64,000 nucleotides of DNA from Balanoglossus misakiensis (taxonomy: Eukaryota; Hemichordata): assembly GCA_040954595.2 (NCBI GenBank), contig CM082577.2:1922001-1986000 (forward strand). The letters are read 5' to 3'. The position numbers were made by a program, and so were the translations under genes. Under the pieces are notes generated by a model, which did not search any database, was not told where the DNA came from, and worked only from the letters and a program-made list of their open reading frames with translations. Positions 37,127 to 49,800 of the stretch are shown here, piece by piece. Each line of letters opens with the position of its first letter. Within the stretch, counting starts at the first letter, position 1.

Positions 37127-40100
37127 CAATAAATCTACACTGAGTTGTTAAACAAGAAAACCAAACATGGTTAGTCATTCCGGTGCAATAACACAGAGAC
37201 GTGATCCGGCAACCAATTGAAATCTCAAAGTACAAAATTCCCGGCATAGACACCCTGCTTTTGACTCGATCGGCCCCTTTCGGGAATCTCTTTAAGTAAC
37301 ACCCCAAAATGTCACACCTTGATGGAATGGATTTTTATGACATAATAAAAGCCTGCTTTGTTTTAATGGCTATGAGAATAAAATGCATTATCAAGATCTT
37401 TTTAACTATCACTGCTGAATAATTTCAGCTGGTGATCTTATTGCCGTCCCTGACAGCCTAGCCTACTAGTGAGGTTTTGATGAATTTTTATCACCACATA
37501 CTAAAATGGAGACTCGAAATATACCGGTAGAATGATATTAAGGATCTTTTTTATGTACATGAAAATAACCAAATTTGTACTGCAAAGAGGACATTTTCAT
37601 GGTTTTATTGAACTTTTGATAAAGAATTTCAAGGGCCATAAAAAATATTGACTTTCGGCAAAAATGTTCCTTTTAAGAGTGACAGTAGCTTTTGTTTGAT
37701 AATGATGAATGGGTGGTGTGCCACAAATAGTTACGCTTCAATGCACATTATGTGGTGAATTTTCTCTGCTGGGATTTGATTTTAAAATTTAATGTACTAT
37801 GAAATAAAGAAAGATGTAAATCTGTCATCAGAAAACATTGGAAAAACTTGTGATACAATGCATTTAACATGAGAATCAACAGTACAGTATACTTTTTTGG
37901 TACTGACCCCAAAACTAAAGGATGGAAGTACCTGTAGAAATGTGTTATGTTTACATACCGGTACATTGTACAGGTAGTTGCTGTGACATGACGTGCCATT
38001 GGGCATGATTTAGTGGGCAGCACAACATAAAATGGCCAATGAAAAGAAAATAATCGAAAATAATTTCAAAAGACTTAATTCATTGCTTAAAAAGCAAAAC
38101 TGGAAGGTTTCCTGGAAGGAAGTTCACAAAATTGTTGGCAGTGAGTGACACTCATTCATGTGTACAGTCATATCATTTCCGTAATTATTTCTCAATCCGG
38201 CTAACAAAATTGTGGCTTGGGGTCGAACCCTTTTCCCCTTTTGCCCGTACCACCATGGATGAAATACTGGAAGTGTGGGCATTTTATAATTGTCAGAAAT
38301 TTGATTTTAATTGGGGATGTGCATATGCACATGACAGGAGGATGTTCGTCACCAAGTGAAGAGATGAATTGACTTCGTTGCTATTATGATTTGCCTTTTC
38401 ACCATGCTGTCCAAAGTTGCTAAGAGCAGCTTGTTTTGAGATGGCGATTATGTAGGTTTTTGTAATGTCAACTGCAAGGAGGCAGCAGGGCTTGGCAAAA
38501 TGTTGTACTCTCAAGCGAGATTTGACGAAAAGATCAAGTGAGAATGATGGACAGAATCTTTTGTGCTGAATCAAGTTTACGTGTGGCACTGAGAGATCAA
38601 TTGCCTTGGGGGTGGAAATATATAGGTTGTGGTACACATTTGCACATATGAAATAATGGAATGTGTCATCTGCAGAAACGTTTCTGCAAAACCATTCATG
38701 AATTGCACAACAGACCACATATGGTACGTGCATTCACCGGGCAACTTGTCAGTTTCAGTCAGCAAGACGTTTTTCCTGTAAGTCTCACAAATCGGACTTA
38801 ATGCACAATTGCAAGATTATGTCACTCATTCGCGGACGTCATTCGCTCCGTCAGAAGAACCTTCCAAGGCAGGAACATGCGTCTTGAGTGACCCTCATCA
38901 CGACCTTTGTTGCCAGGCAACCAGCAGAAGTAACGATTGCGCGATTTACGTTGAAAAGTGATTGGCTTACTGGTCATTAGTGGCAAAACGTCTGTAACTT
39001 CTGAAGAGATATAATTGAACACACGCCAGCAGTCCTTCTGATATAGAATGATAAATGCAGCGAGTTTATGCGTACATTAATTGTAATGTCCATGCAAAGG
39101 TTCAAGAAACATAGTGCAGCTAAAAGAGGAAAAATATGACAGTGATGACCAAAGTGACCAATATGACCTTATGGTTATTAGTGTTTAATAATCGTTAAGA
39201 ATGAAAATATCCATTAAAACGTGCCAAACAACGGATGAATTGGAGATCTGTTAGCCAGGAAACAAAGTTTAAAAGTAATTTAGATGGAAACGACAAACCA
39301 GTTATGCGCGTCATCTTGTTCCTTTTGTATCGTCGCCTGCTCCACAATGACCAGCATTCATCTCAACGCCTTGCCGCATCTGAAATTTAATTATTTCATC
39401 ACTTCTAATGGCATGTGACAAATAAATGTGCGGCTCTCTTTTGTAGGTTTAATGCCATTCACTGCGTTGTATATGGGCCAGAGTGGGGCTCGTTTAGAAT
39501 TCATTTACACCTTTTAATTGGACGCTGCTGACCTCATTTCCGTTGGAGTTCGGAGTACGAAGTAAAACGAGCGTTGCTGTCAACTGCAGTGACAGTATCC
39601 CGTTTAAAAATAAATGCTGTGTAGTTGAAAGTTAAGTCCACAAGTGATATTTTTACATGTGTTCAATGGTTTTGACAGAAGCAGTACTCTTAATCCTTGC
39701 AGTGTCAGACGAAATTGTGCCAGAGATGTTTGTATTGCGTTCAAAACTAGATCTGATGACATACATGATGGTGATTACAATGTGAATTGAAAGCGCAGCC
39801 TGCAGTCAAACTACATGTACCATTGGGCATGTAAATAAATATGGCAGTGTACGTGTAACTGATCCTCAATGGAAATTCAACGTTTTATTGATTTTTTAAA
39901 TCTGAAATATTTCACAGTCGGTTGTTTCTGGTTTATGTCAACTCAGAAAGATGCAATCTCCTTTGCTGAAGTGAAAAAAAGAGATTACAGGCATATATAC
40001 TTCTAGGAAGTCCTTTAAGGTTATTTTCAGCCGTATCCTTGGAAATTCTGAGAAAAATCAAAGGCACTCAATGAAAATCTACCTGTCTTAGAGTGATATG

Positions 40101-41607
40101 AATGAAATTAGAACAGTCTTTCTCAATACCTGCATAATCTTGGTATTTTTGACTTAAATATTCCTCAATTTTTTTAAAATGTACCTTGGAAATGTTCGAA
40201 TGTCTGTGACTCCAAACATTCTTGCGTCAGATGGCACATATGACTTCATTGAAACATCCTTGTTAACAGGTACAATAGTCATGTAATTCACTTTCCAACC
40301 AATTATTTTCACAGTCTTGCCAATATAATACGACAGCTTTTATCTGCTTAGTGATAATTTTTCAAGAAATCAATAAAAAAAGCAGTGAGAAGATGAACCC
40401 TTTTCAATTTAACACTGCCCGCAGCAGTTCCCAGCCAGCCTGCCAGTAACCCGTGCTAATTGTCTCTGACACTCGTCTGCACCATGAAAAGCAGTTGTGT
40501 CATTTCTCGGATTTCGCAAAATGCAGAACCATTGTGAGCGTGTCACGATAATTACATTTGCAGATAGAAGCATTATTATTTATGTCTACATGACGTGGAC
40601 AGTTCGTTAAGACCAGCCATCTTAGACAGATGCAAATGGGCAGTTTTTTGTTCCATTATCAATGTTTGCTGGAATGTTTGTTTTGTATCCAATGGCAACC
40701 GTGCTGCACTGTCACCTTGCATTGGGAACCGGTGTCTTGATCAGCTGTGTTCGTAATTGTGTGAGAATATCGAAAATAAGATTACGTTGAAAGGAATTCC
40801 CCCAGGTGTAAATTTCTGTTTGTATGATATTAATCATTTTTTTTCTTACAAAATGTTACATATACGTGCTGAGGTACTAGTTAGTTGTGTCTTGACTCGT
40901 GAATGTGATGGCATTTCCCAGCTTGTCATCAACATGTATTAGAATTTATATGAGCAGATAATTTGCAGTTTTATGAATTCTGCGTACTGATGATTCACCA
41001 TATTTTGATTGAGCTAAAGTATTTTCCCCATCATGAAAGGGATGTAATTCTCTTTGAATTGTGCGTAATTGCTAAGTTGTGTGGTTTGTGTTGTTCAACC
41101 CAGCAAGAAGATCATAAGATGACTGTTACTACCTCATAAATTTTGTGATTGCGATTTTTTATGCAATCAGAATCTAAATGCTTGCATTTGAGGACTTAAA
41201 GGACAATTCTGGTGGCATTTGGAGTTTTATTTTCAACGACTGTGTTGCCAGTCATCAGAAACTCAGGAAACGGATTAAATATTGGGGGAACTGACTGCAT
41301 GACAATTTGCACGATAGCGCTCAAAATTCGAAGTTTTGAAATCTGAAACTTGATAGGGAAAACAAGCAACCAGTTACTGCCGTGAAATGATCTCTGAAAA
41401 GGCTGATCGCTGCCCTATTCAAAATCGGATTTTGACTAAGCGTTGTAGTTTAATATTTCTCTCTTTGTATACATTCCTGATTATCTTTAAAGAGACAGAT
41501 GTTTGTGACAAGATCAAGGCCATGCCAATAAATCCTTGTATTGAACTAAAATTGATTGAATACACATTTCTTGAGAGAGCCGTAAAAATCTCGTGATGTA
41601 CGGTGTA

Positions 41608-41621
41608 GCGCCCTCTAGTCG
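41608..41621 (-). promoter_or_regulatory. CTCF-like core motif
   Basis: The plus strand reads GCGCCCTCTAGTCG; the minus strand is CGACTAGAGGGCGC. It lies about 400 bp upstream of exon 42020. One base differs from the best core at the CCACTAG end. Same orientation as the sites at 18202 and 43057. Confidence 0.3.
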
Positions 41622-42019
41622 TCAGACGTAGGTTTCTTTTGCTAATGGAAAATTCTAAATATACTTAGTGCCTGTTAGTAAATAAAACATTAAATGTGAA
41701 AGCACTTGTGAGCGGAGTCCTGATTTGTACATTTTCTGTGAAAGAAACTTTGATTTCAGCATGCTACACAGTGACATGTGGAATAATGATATTTTTATGG
41801 ATTTGAGAAATACTGTAGATTTTTGTGAGTTTTATGATCAGTTCTATTAAGCTATATGACATTTCCATCAGTTTGCATTGTTGTAGAAGCGTAAAGTATG
41901 GTTGATCTTGATTGATATACTTTTGTGAAAAAAATAAAAATGAGCTCATTTCTTTTTGTTTACTTACATGTATAATGTATTTATACTAATGTGAAAAAAA
42001 TAATCTTTTCTATCACCAG

Positions 42020-42309
42020 TCATGAAAGAAATCAAGAGAAATTCGTGGTGCGATCTCAAACAGTGGCTGCCATTCCAACGGACAATCCATTCTTTGCGAG
42101 TACTAGCAGTCAGGGCAACAGCAATAACCATGGCAATGGTAGCCCCTCTGTTTCCAATAGCAACAACAACGGTTGCCAGAGCATCAACAGCAATAGCGAC
42201 GGCAGCCAAGTCACCTCAGGGAAGAGCGTCACCACGCCGACGGCGGCCGAGAAGCGGAGGAGGAAGTTCTCCAAAGCGGTCAGCGTGCCGACTTACTACA
42301 CGGGCCCAG
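42020..42309 (+). CDS. Third coding exon: Ser/Asn-rich linker and basic KRRRK cluster
   Basis: This 290-nt exon encodes part of residue 337 to part of 434. The acceptor is CTATCACCAG; the donor is CCCAG|GTAGGT, a strong match. The incoming T completes the Arg codon left as CG by the previous exon, and the frame runs open throughout. It starts HERNQEKFVVRSQTVAAIPT. A low-complexity stretch of Ser, Asn and Gly follows. It ends with EKRRRKFSKAVSVPTYYTGP, whose KRRRK (415-419) could be a nuclear-localisation or membrane-binding patch; FSK and SVP are possible phosphorylation contexts. The composition, mostly small and polar residues, indicates disorder. The exon leaves a phase-1 G. All three short N-terminal alternatives listed above would splice here. 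Function is not recognised. Confidence 0.85.
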
Positions 42310-42552
42310 GTAGGTGAAGGCAAACTTTTGGACTTTCAGGTTCCCACAGTGAAGGGCACGGATCTGATCTGAATGCAAGGTAGGTGGTTTATGATTTTCG
42401 CAGACTGTCCAGGCTGTGAGGTAAGTGTGTGATGCGTACGTTGTGTTTTGAGAAAATCAGTTTCCATTTTGTGTGTGCCGTCAGAAGTTATGAGTCCCTT
42501 GTGTATTTTTTTCTGATAAAATATGTGATCACTTGATGGAGTGGGAGCAAAG

Positions 42553-42613
42553 AATGGATGAATAGATAGTTGAATGAATGAATGAATGAATGAATTGATG
42601 GATGGATGGATGA
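42553..42613. repeat. GAAT/GATG tetranucleotide array
   Basis: A core of GAAT units at 42571-42595 is followed by GATG units to 42613. It lies about 260 bp after the donor of exon 42020-42309 and is complementary to the ATTC array in intron 2. Confidence 0.9.
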
Positions 42614-43056
42614 CTATACTGTGATAATTGGGACAGTGTCTCCAATTGACAGGTCCTCGAGTACATCCCTCTCCTCTTGTTGCTATGGTGACAGACATAA
42701 GAGATGTTGGTGTGTACAACGCTCTCTTCACTTCAGGGTGAAATGTTGTGAATTTGTGAAAGATGTGTGCGAGAGTGTCCGTTGTGATGAAGGTGTGAAA
42801 ATGTACTGCCAATACACATTTCTCCTGTTTTTAGTCGTTACTTTCAAGACCAGTGAACTTCACTCTGTAATTTCACGTTTTATTGACGTCAATAAAATGC
42901 AACTGCATAACCATGCATGTTTGATTTTGTCTATTCGATGTCTCAGATAAGAAGACTCATTTTTGAAAAATAACCAACTTAAATGTATCTTGATCTCAAT
43001 ATTAAAAGTCAGCATACAACGACAACCACACTTTTACTGGTGTGTGATTCTTACTC

Positions 43057-43072
43057 AGCGCCCTCTTGTGAC
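43057..43072 (-). promoter_or_regulatory. CTCF-like core motif
   Basis: The plus strand reads AGCGCCCTCTTGTGAC; the minus strand is GTCACAAGAGGGCGCT, which keeps the AGAGGGCGC core. It lies about 750 bp after exon 42020-42309. Confidence 0.3.
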
Positions 43073-43557
43073 TGCATTTTCAATTTTTGCTGAGTATCGA
43101 GTGTTGTGCGAGCCATTGAGGGCGTACAGCATATCACTCTTGTTATGAAATCAGTCATAAATCACCATGAATAATAAAACATACATTCATGGGAATAGAG
43201 AGAGAAAAAGAGCTTGATGCATCTACAGATACTATTCTCACGACTCTAGTTTTGCGTCCAACTGTGCTTGACAGTTATCAGGCCACAGAGTGACTATGAT
43301 CATGCTTAGAATGATAACAATTGACTTGTATATAAAAGAGTTTTTTTTATAATAATTCAGTAATCCATGAAAGGTGACCTTGAATTTCTCCTAGGGAGTT
43401 TTCTGCGCAATTCTATAGTAAAGTTGAACACCACGACCTGCACTCCCACAGTATGACTTTATTTTGGGTCCATGCCACAATTGTAATGCTTCCTACACTG
43501 GCTACATCTATTTGAGGGGTGGAACTCTTCATCTTATGCACACCAGTGTGTGTGTGT

Positions 43558-43571
43558 GGGGGGGGGGGGGG
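43558..43571. repeat. G14 homopolymer after a short GT repeat
   Basis: Fourteen consecutive G directly follow (GT)5. Simple sequence with quadruplex potential. Confidence 0.9.
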
Positions 43572-43785
43572 AATCACCTCTTAATTGGATGCCATGCTGC
43601 TCCCCAGAGACGGGCATCAGCTGAGAACTTTAATTAAACGTTTTTTAAGTCTTCTTCCTCACCATTTGACCTTTTTCTATCACATTTGTTTGAGTTCCTC
43701 GTTTTTTTGTCGCGCTGGTGGACCACCCACTCACATCCCCAGGCATTCCTGCAACCGCAAGTTTTTACTATCACATACTATACTA

Positions 43786-43839
43786 TAGAGGTCCAACCTT
43801 ACCGTAGAAAACAATACATTTGGACCAAACCATGGTAAA
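43786..43839 (+). repeat. Dispersed repeat, copy 3 of 3
   Basis: It reads AGAGGTCCAACCTTACCGTA, then GAAAACAATA, then TTTGGACCAAACCATGGTAA. The middle shared with copy 1 is well preserved, which makes this and the copy at 419 the closest pair. Confidence 0.55.
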
Positions 43840-45994
43840 TACAGTGAACGTATAAAGCTGACATATAAAAATGCCACTGATTGTCCGTCTAAAATTCCCA
43901 TCTGAAGTCGGCATGTGACCAGTTTAAATGTTAAGGAAATCCTAATTAAAAACCCATATTGATCTGAAAGCGTTTGTCTGTCATGTACATCTGCCTGTTA
44001 TGACTCCCACTGACATCATTGTACTGATCGTGAATGTAATCACGGTTCAGGAATGCAGGTGAAAAATACAATGCAAGTCTACACTTGAGTGAGATTCTAA
44101 TATTGAGATTATGGCCATGTACATTTGAATGTGTTTCTCATCATGCTTGATAGTAGTTAGCTCCATCTTCCAGTTCAACTAAGAAACTTTTCACCAGAGT
44201 ACCTCATCCATAAAAATCCCGAGAAATGTTCGTATCGATCAACACATTACTGTCTGAATGCATTTTGATGGAAATGCATCGGAATTTCCTGTCGGTCGGC
44301 TATTGAGGCCAAAAGCAATAAAAAAAGTGGTAGATGAGATAGGAGACTGGGTTTTGTGCGAGCCGGAAATGTTTGACAGCAGCAGAAGTGATGAGAATGA
44401 CAAAATACTTGTGTCACACATTATTTCAATGTTATTGGTCTGCCAGACACTAGAGTAAAATGCCATTCACTCTGATGGCTTTTCTTTGAGTGTTCCGTGT
44501 ACTTTTCTGATTGATCTCTTCCCTTAGAAGAAATAAAAAAATCAAGTTCACAACGAGTGCCTCGGTGCAAGCACTTTGCGAAATGACATTTTGTTTGACA
44601 CTGTTGCCATGGTCACAGTGAATGTGAAGATGAAATCGAAATCCTCAGTTTTCAGAAACTTTACAAGTATGCCAATCACAGCACGGTAAGCCTCATGCCC
44701 TTTTGACAAGATACAGGATAAGAATAGCTTAAGACGCCACTTCCTCCAGGGACAATTTCTATTTCAACTAAAGACTCGGAGACTTGATGTGGATAAGTCA
44801 TAGAAGTGTATTTTTAGAATTAAAACAGTGAGTTGTTTGACCCTTTGATGTATTTAGGCCAGAGTAAGTAAATTTTTTGTTTTGCGTCCACTCAAACTTG
44901 TGAAAGATATAGGCAGATAAGTAGTTCAAAACCATACACAGAAAATATAAGTTTTACACTCAGGATCCATGGAAAATGTGTCCCAGTTCAAGAACCAATA
45001 GCAACTGTACTTTGATGATTCATGCAAAGTGTGTAGAATTGAGATTAAATGTTTTGTTGTCAGAAGAAGCTAGGCAGTTAATAGCCTATTCAAATGTAGT
45101 TTTTTTTAAACACCTAAATAAAACTATATGTGTGAGGATGCATAACAAAACAATTACTTGGTGTGGCCTATCTTTTTGAACCAGGCATGAAGGATTTACT
45201 GATGGATATCTGAAGAGTCAAGTTTTTGTCCCTTGAATGTTAGAAATGCTAAAAATAGAAAATATGCAAATTTAGTTTTTTTCCTGCTAATGATAGCGTC
45301 CTGGAAAGGTTATGATATCTCCTTTTTGTAATGTTCAGTCCTGCCATACTTGGGGTGCAATTTATAGCCATTTTAGACCAAAAAAACCCTTCACGCATAG
45401 ACATGAAATATCCAAATATGCTTAGTTGCATAAATGTTTCAAAGTCGCGAATATGTATGGTATGATTCCCTCAGGGAATTTGCTCGCAAGATTAACTGCA
45501 CAGAGTTTGCATACATATGATAATATTTCTGTTATAATACTATGCCCGACGGCATTTGACATTTTCTGACAACGTAGTAAATTTTCTAATTATGGAAAAT
45601 CTGGAGAATGAGGTCTTTGTGGGCCAACACTTCCTGTTTTTCTCCCTAAACTGCCCTGAATTAACGTCATCTTTGGTGATTACAGTCAACTTGTTCGCGG
45701 ATGGAGCCAGTTACAGCTGGTGGGAAACAACCCACACAAGCGCGAACGTGATGATTGATTTTTTAGCGTTATGTCATCTCTGCCAGAATTCTGTGTTGCT
45801 GATGCTCTAGTGATCAACAATTTTTTTTAGTTATTTAAAATATGGTGTTTGGCAGATAAAGTTTTACGACTTTTCATTTAGACTTTCTTATAGCGCCTAT
45901 CAAAGCTATCTGTGCATGTTGAGCACTGTTAACACAGGTGTGTATCATCAGTTGAGTGTTTGGCATCAAAATGTCACATGACAGTTTTTATCAT

Positions 45995-46325
45995 CGAAAT
46001 CTGAGTGAGATAACAGCTGGTATCATTTGAATCTCAGATGTTCTCATTGATGCAAAAAACAATTACACACACATGACAATTATTTTCATTTATTGTTCAA
46101 TGATAAACGATAGAGTGATTTTATGGCTATAATTATTGGCGAGATAGGACTGCTTTTATCACTATTATCATTGATGTCCTCATTGATAAAATTAAAATTA
46201 AAAAGACATGCTATCAGGTAACAATTCTTTCCATTTAATTTTCAAACGATAATGGCTGAATATCTGTTATGGTGATCATTTATTGGTGAGATAAGAAATC
46301 AGCTAATCAGATGTTCTAGTTTGAT
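45995..46325. repeat. Imperfect tandem repeat of about 140 bp (2 to 3 copies)
   Basis: GAGATA anchors recur at 46007, 46141 and 46288. Copies 2 and 3 share TTATTGGCGAGATAGGA versus TTATTGGTGAGATAAGA. Copies 1 and 2 share CTCATTGAT, then a CATTTAtt-TTCAA-GATAA-type stretch; copies 1 and 3 share CAGATGTTCT. Similarity is by eye and perhaps 60-70 percent. It is AT-rich, and the repeated words resemble homeodomain, SOX and GATA sites, but function is unknown. Confidence 0.5.
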
Positions 46326-46801
46326 TGACACTGCCCAGGAGGGCTCCATGAATTTTGTTCTTGAATTTTCATTCTGTTTTCCAGGAAATAAGAGTCTTAC
46401 GACAAAGATTTTATATTTCGATAGTAAGTTAATTTGAAATCAGCATATACATCTTCACATCCAGCAGAAACATCTGATACTTATCAAACCTAATCACAAA
46501 CATAACTGTAACAATGTCATTTTCAAAAGCCGTGTAATTTTTCGGGACCCAATAAACTCCACTGCATACTAGTATAAGTTAGGTCGCTGAACCAACATGC
46601 AATGTCCTGATTTTTCTGTGAACCTATGCCTTGATGATCGTATTATGTGGTCCACTTCATGTATCATTTAGAGACTCAAATTTACCGATCAAATTCCTGT
46701 ACTGCCTGTACAAATGCGCTGGATAAACACAGCTCAGTGAGTACAACAAGACAAGGTAACCTTATTCTGAGACTTAAATCATTAAAATTAAATTAGCTGA
46801 G

Positions 46802-46838
46802 AAAGCCCAGTCGGGCTTTAACCCCTCCTAAGTAGGAG
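46802..46838 (+). repeat. Twin small hairpins shared with the 22.6-kb block
   Basis: AAAGCCCAGTCGGGCTTT (46802-46819) folds with a 7-bp stem. ACCCCTCCTAAGTAGGAG (46821-46838) folds with a 5-bp stem and matches 22611-22628 except in the loop and one stem-adjacent base. Two occurrences of the same hairpin suggest fragments of one dispersed repeat. Confidence 0.4.
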
Positions 46839-49800
46839 AATATGTGATGATGATATTTTTGTAGGATGCTCATATCCTGTCCAGACTGTTTTTCTTCTTA
46901 GTCAGGATGGTTCGGTCGAACTGTTGTCAATTTGCAGCTATAAGCTGTTTGGTCTCAGCAGTATTGGACTTCCTGGACGTGTAATAAACCTCAGGAAGTT
47001 GAGATAGCGAAGAATTTCATGTCAGGAAGATTTCAATAAGGTGCTTTAAGCACTCGCGATTGTAAGCAATTAGATGGTACAAAAACAAGCACAGTGTATG
47101 TCGAGCTAAAGTGAATACAATCAGCAGGGGACAAGAAGAATACACCAGAGGCAAATTGTCGACAACTGCACGGGGAAAAAAAGTCATGATACTCATCGGC
47201 GGTTATCAGTTTTGTGATTAACCTTGACGGGAACATTTGAATGGACAGCACAGGAAGCGGGGAGGGAGGGGGGGGGGGAGACTGTCATCCCAGGTGTAGT
47301 TGACAGGTGATGCAAACCGGATAATATGTATACGCTTGACCATCTTAGTAAAGTGATGGAAGGATTGTCGTACGTCATCCAGTTACCAAGTGATAGTGGA
47401 TGCCATAACAAGAGGCTGAGAACGTTTCCACTCCTGACTCGGCGACGTCATTCGCTTGTGATTCTGACGCTGGCTCCACGAGAATTTCTCGCTGGTGGAA
47501 GGTTTGATGACGCCAGGTATTCATTTGTGATAGCTGGGGCTTTAAAATTTTGATCGGAACTCAAGAAAGAGAACCAAGAAAATGAATTGGATATTTATGA
47601 CATGCCATGCAAATTTTACAACAAGACTATTAATATTTGAATCCAGTCATCAAAATAAGCATGGAACAGCAAAGCACACGTCATTGGACTATTTCATTGT
47701 CTCCCGACTATTCAAATAATGCTAATTTCCACCCTTTAAAGTCAGAGTGTTTTAGAGGCAATCTTTAGAATTTGTAAGTAATCATCCACAAAACCATGAA
47801 AGCCAACGTAACCAGAGGACTCTCGCAAAAGAGCATCTCCATGGAGACGGCATTGTTTTGCCCCAAGCAGAGGCTATTGGTGTAATTTCCTCGATAGCGA
47901 GAAACCCATTCTTGAGTTTGTCTTCCAGGGGCAGTTTGTTTTCCAGTCTGTACATTTGTGTTTATAAATATCTTGACATTTCAAATATGGATTCTTAGTT
48001 TCAGTCTTTCTTACTTTTTCCACCTCCTGGTGGTTGAGTAAAATCCTAGACCTACAGACTATTGTGTTTTGATCAAAACATAAACCATGTACATGATCAG
48101 TTTGCCATTGTGTCCAGGATTTGTATTAAAAAGCCTTTGCAGTTTGAAGTATTTCACTTAGAGTCAGAGTTCTTTCAGAAATGTTTTTGTAAATAATCAT
48201 TCTTCGCAAGACAGCAAATATATGACTTAAGCTTTATCCCAGTTTATTTAACCTTGTTATCGTATCGTCTGAGTTTTTTTCGTGATATCAGATCTTTCAC
48301 GGACTTGGTAACTGTGCACCTGCCGCAGGGCATGGTGTGTCTTGCCTCGTGCTTTTTACACAGAGATAGGCATCAAATTTCAGCTCTCCTGGTTATTTCT
48401 TAGTATATACATAGTTCAGCTTTAAAGTCGTAAAGACTCTGCTAGCTGTTGGATCCGTCTCAGGTGTCCAAATAAAAAACTTCATATATACCATACATTT
48501 GTATATGCTGAAATTGTAGGTTACAGATTTTTTAGGCCCTACTGACACAATCAAAGATGAAAGGAAATGTCTTCATTGTCACTGTTTGGGTTTATTTGTT
48601 GTTTATATAAAAGCATCAAATGCAGACCACTTTAGAAATCATGAAAATGCAAAATGAGACAAGCATACTATTAAAGTGAGTTTTCCACTTTCAGCGATAT
48701 GCCATCACATTTTTCCCCATTTGCCCGAAAGTTCCACAGAGAATGCCATTAATATTAATGGTCAAATGTGCTGTTATTGGATTACCATTCTCTCTATAAT
48801 GCACTTTTTATGCGCCACAAATTTTATGGCTAGACCTCAGAATCGGCACTTTAGGCATAGCTCTCTGTATATTTGTCGTCTAGCTGAAGTCAGTGTAGAC
48901 AGAGAACTGTTCTAGTTATTACTGACCCAGACAAATGGTGCAAATTTGCCAGAGGTGGAAAGAAAAAAAAACATGGTGAATTTATATCGTCATCTGTTAG
49001 GTCAAATTTTAAATGTTCCTGAATAGAATTCAGGTCTTTCGTGTAGATATTTGTTATGAGTGTGGTTGTTTTCTACCAGAGATCAAGTAAAGATTTACTC
49101 AGACAGCAGGGAGACTGAGAGAGAAAATTGTCCCCGGGTGAAAGATACATCATTGCTTTTATAGATTGTTGTGAGCAGCAGAGTTTAATGTGTAGCATAA
49201 TCATGAATCTAAAATAAGTGATATCATCAACAAGCATGTTACTTGGCAAAACAGTAATATAAAGTAATAAGATGGAATTGTGCCAGACTACGGCAGATAA
49301 ATATAAAGCGAGAGAGTTACATGATATGTTTATTGCTTGCTGGGAGGTGAATCTCCTCCATTGCCTGTCCAGTGCAGGGTGGCATAGTCAGAAAGTGCGG
49401 GTGAACAGCAATAAAACATACAGTAATCGCTGGTCCTTTTTTACAGCTTGTTCGCATTCTCAGAAATTGCCTGGATAAAGCATTATCTGACACAGCAAAT
49501 TGAGGCACCAGTATGAGAATTAATGTGACTGGGAAAGAAAGATTGTTTCAGTGGGAGGAATTAAATCAGGAACACCGACATGTATTTGTATTAGTGCATA
49601 GATAATAGTCAAATGGTGATTACATTTTCTGTTTATCACATATTGAGTTAATTCAATGGTTGTCTGAATGCACCTGTCAGTCTTTCAGACTCAAGTTGTA
49701 ACGGGCAACTGTTAGGGTCATGGGTACGACTTGGGATCATGGGTCATTTCTGAGTGGCACGGACCATACAGAGGGATCTGATGAGCTCTACTGTCAGGCG

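Larger units (their letters stand above)
13329..42019 (+). other. Intron 2 (about 28.7 kb), overview
   Basis: This interval runs from GTAAGG to CTATCACCAG. It opens with a hairpin (13381-13435) and a foldback structure (13432-13886). Further in are a CTCF-like site (18202), a 17-bp tandem duplication (20106), a SINE-like block (22540-22640), CT and GA microsatellites, an ATTC array (33137-33273), a TG-rich alternating tract (34679-34762) and a C23 tract (35250-35272). Three possible alternative first exons (19018, 23674 and 29398) are listed separately. The stretches 13890-17800, 24300-28400, 29430-31250 and 35280-41600 are AT-rich. There I see only chance reading frames and a diverged CCTGGAA/GGAATG repeat near 25560-25670. 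Confidence 0.6.

Noticed and set aside
42336-42812. 158-codon minus-strand frame
   Set aside because: It crosses the GAAT/GATG microsatellite and reads Ile/His/Ser repeats. There are no recognisable motifs.
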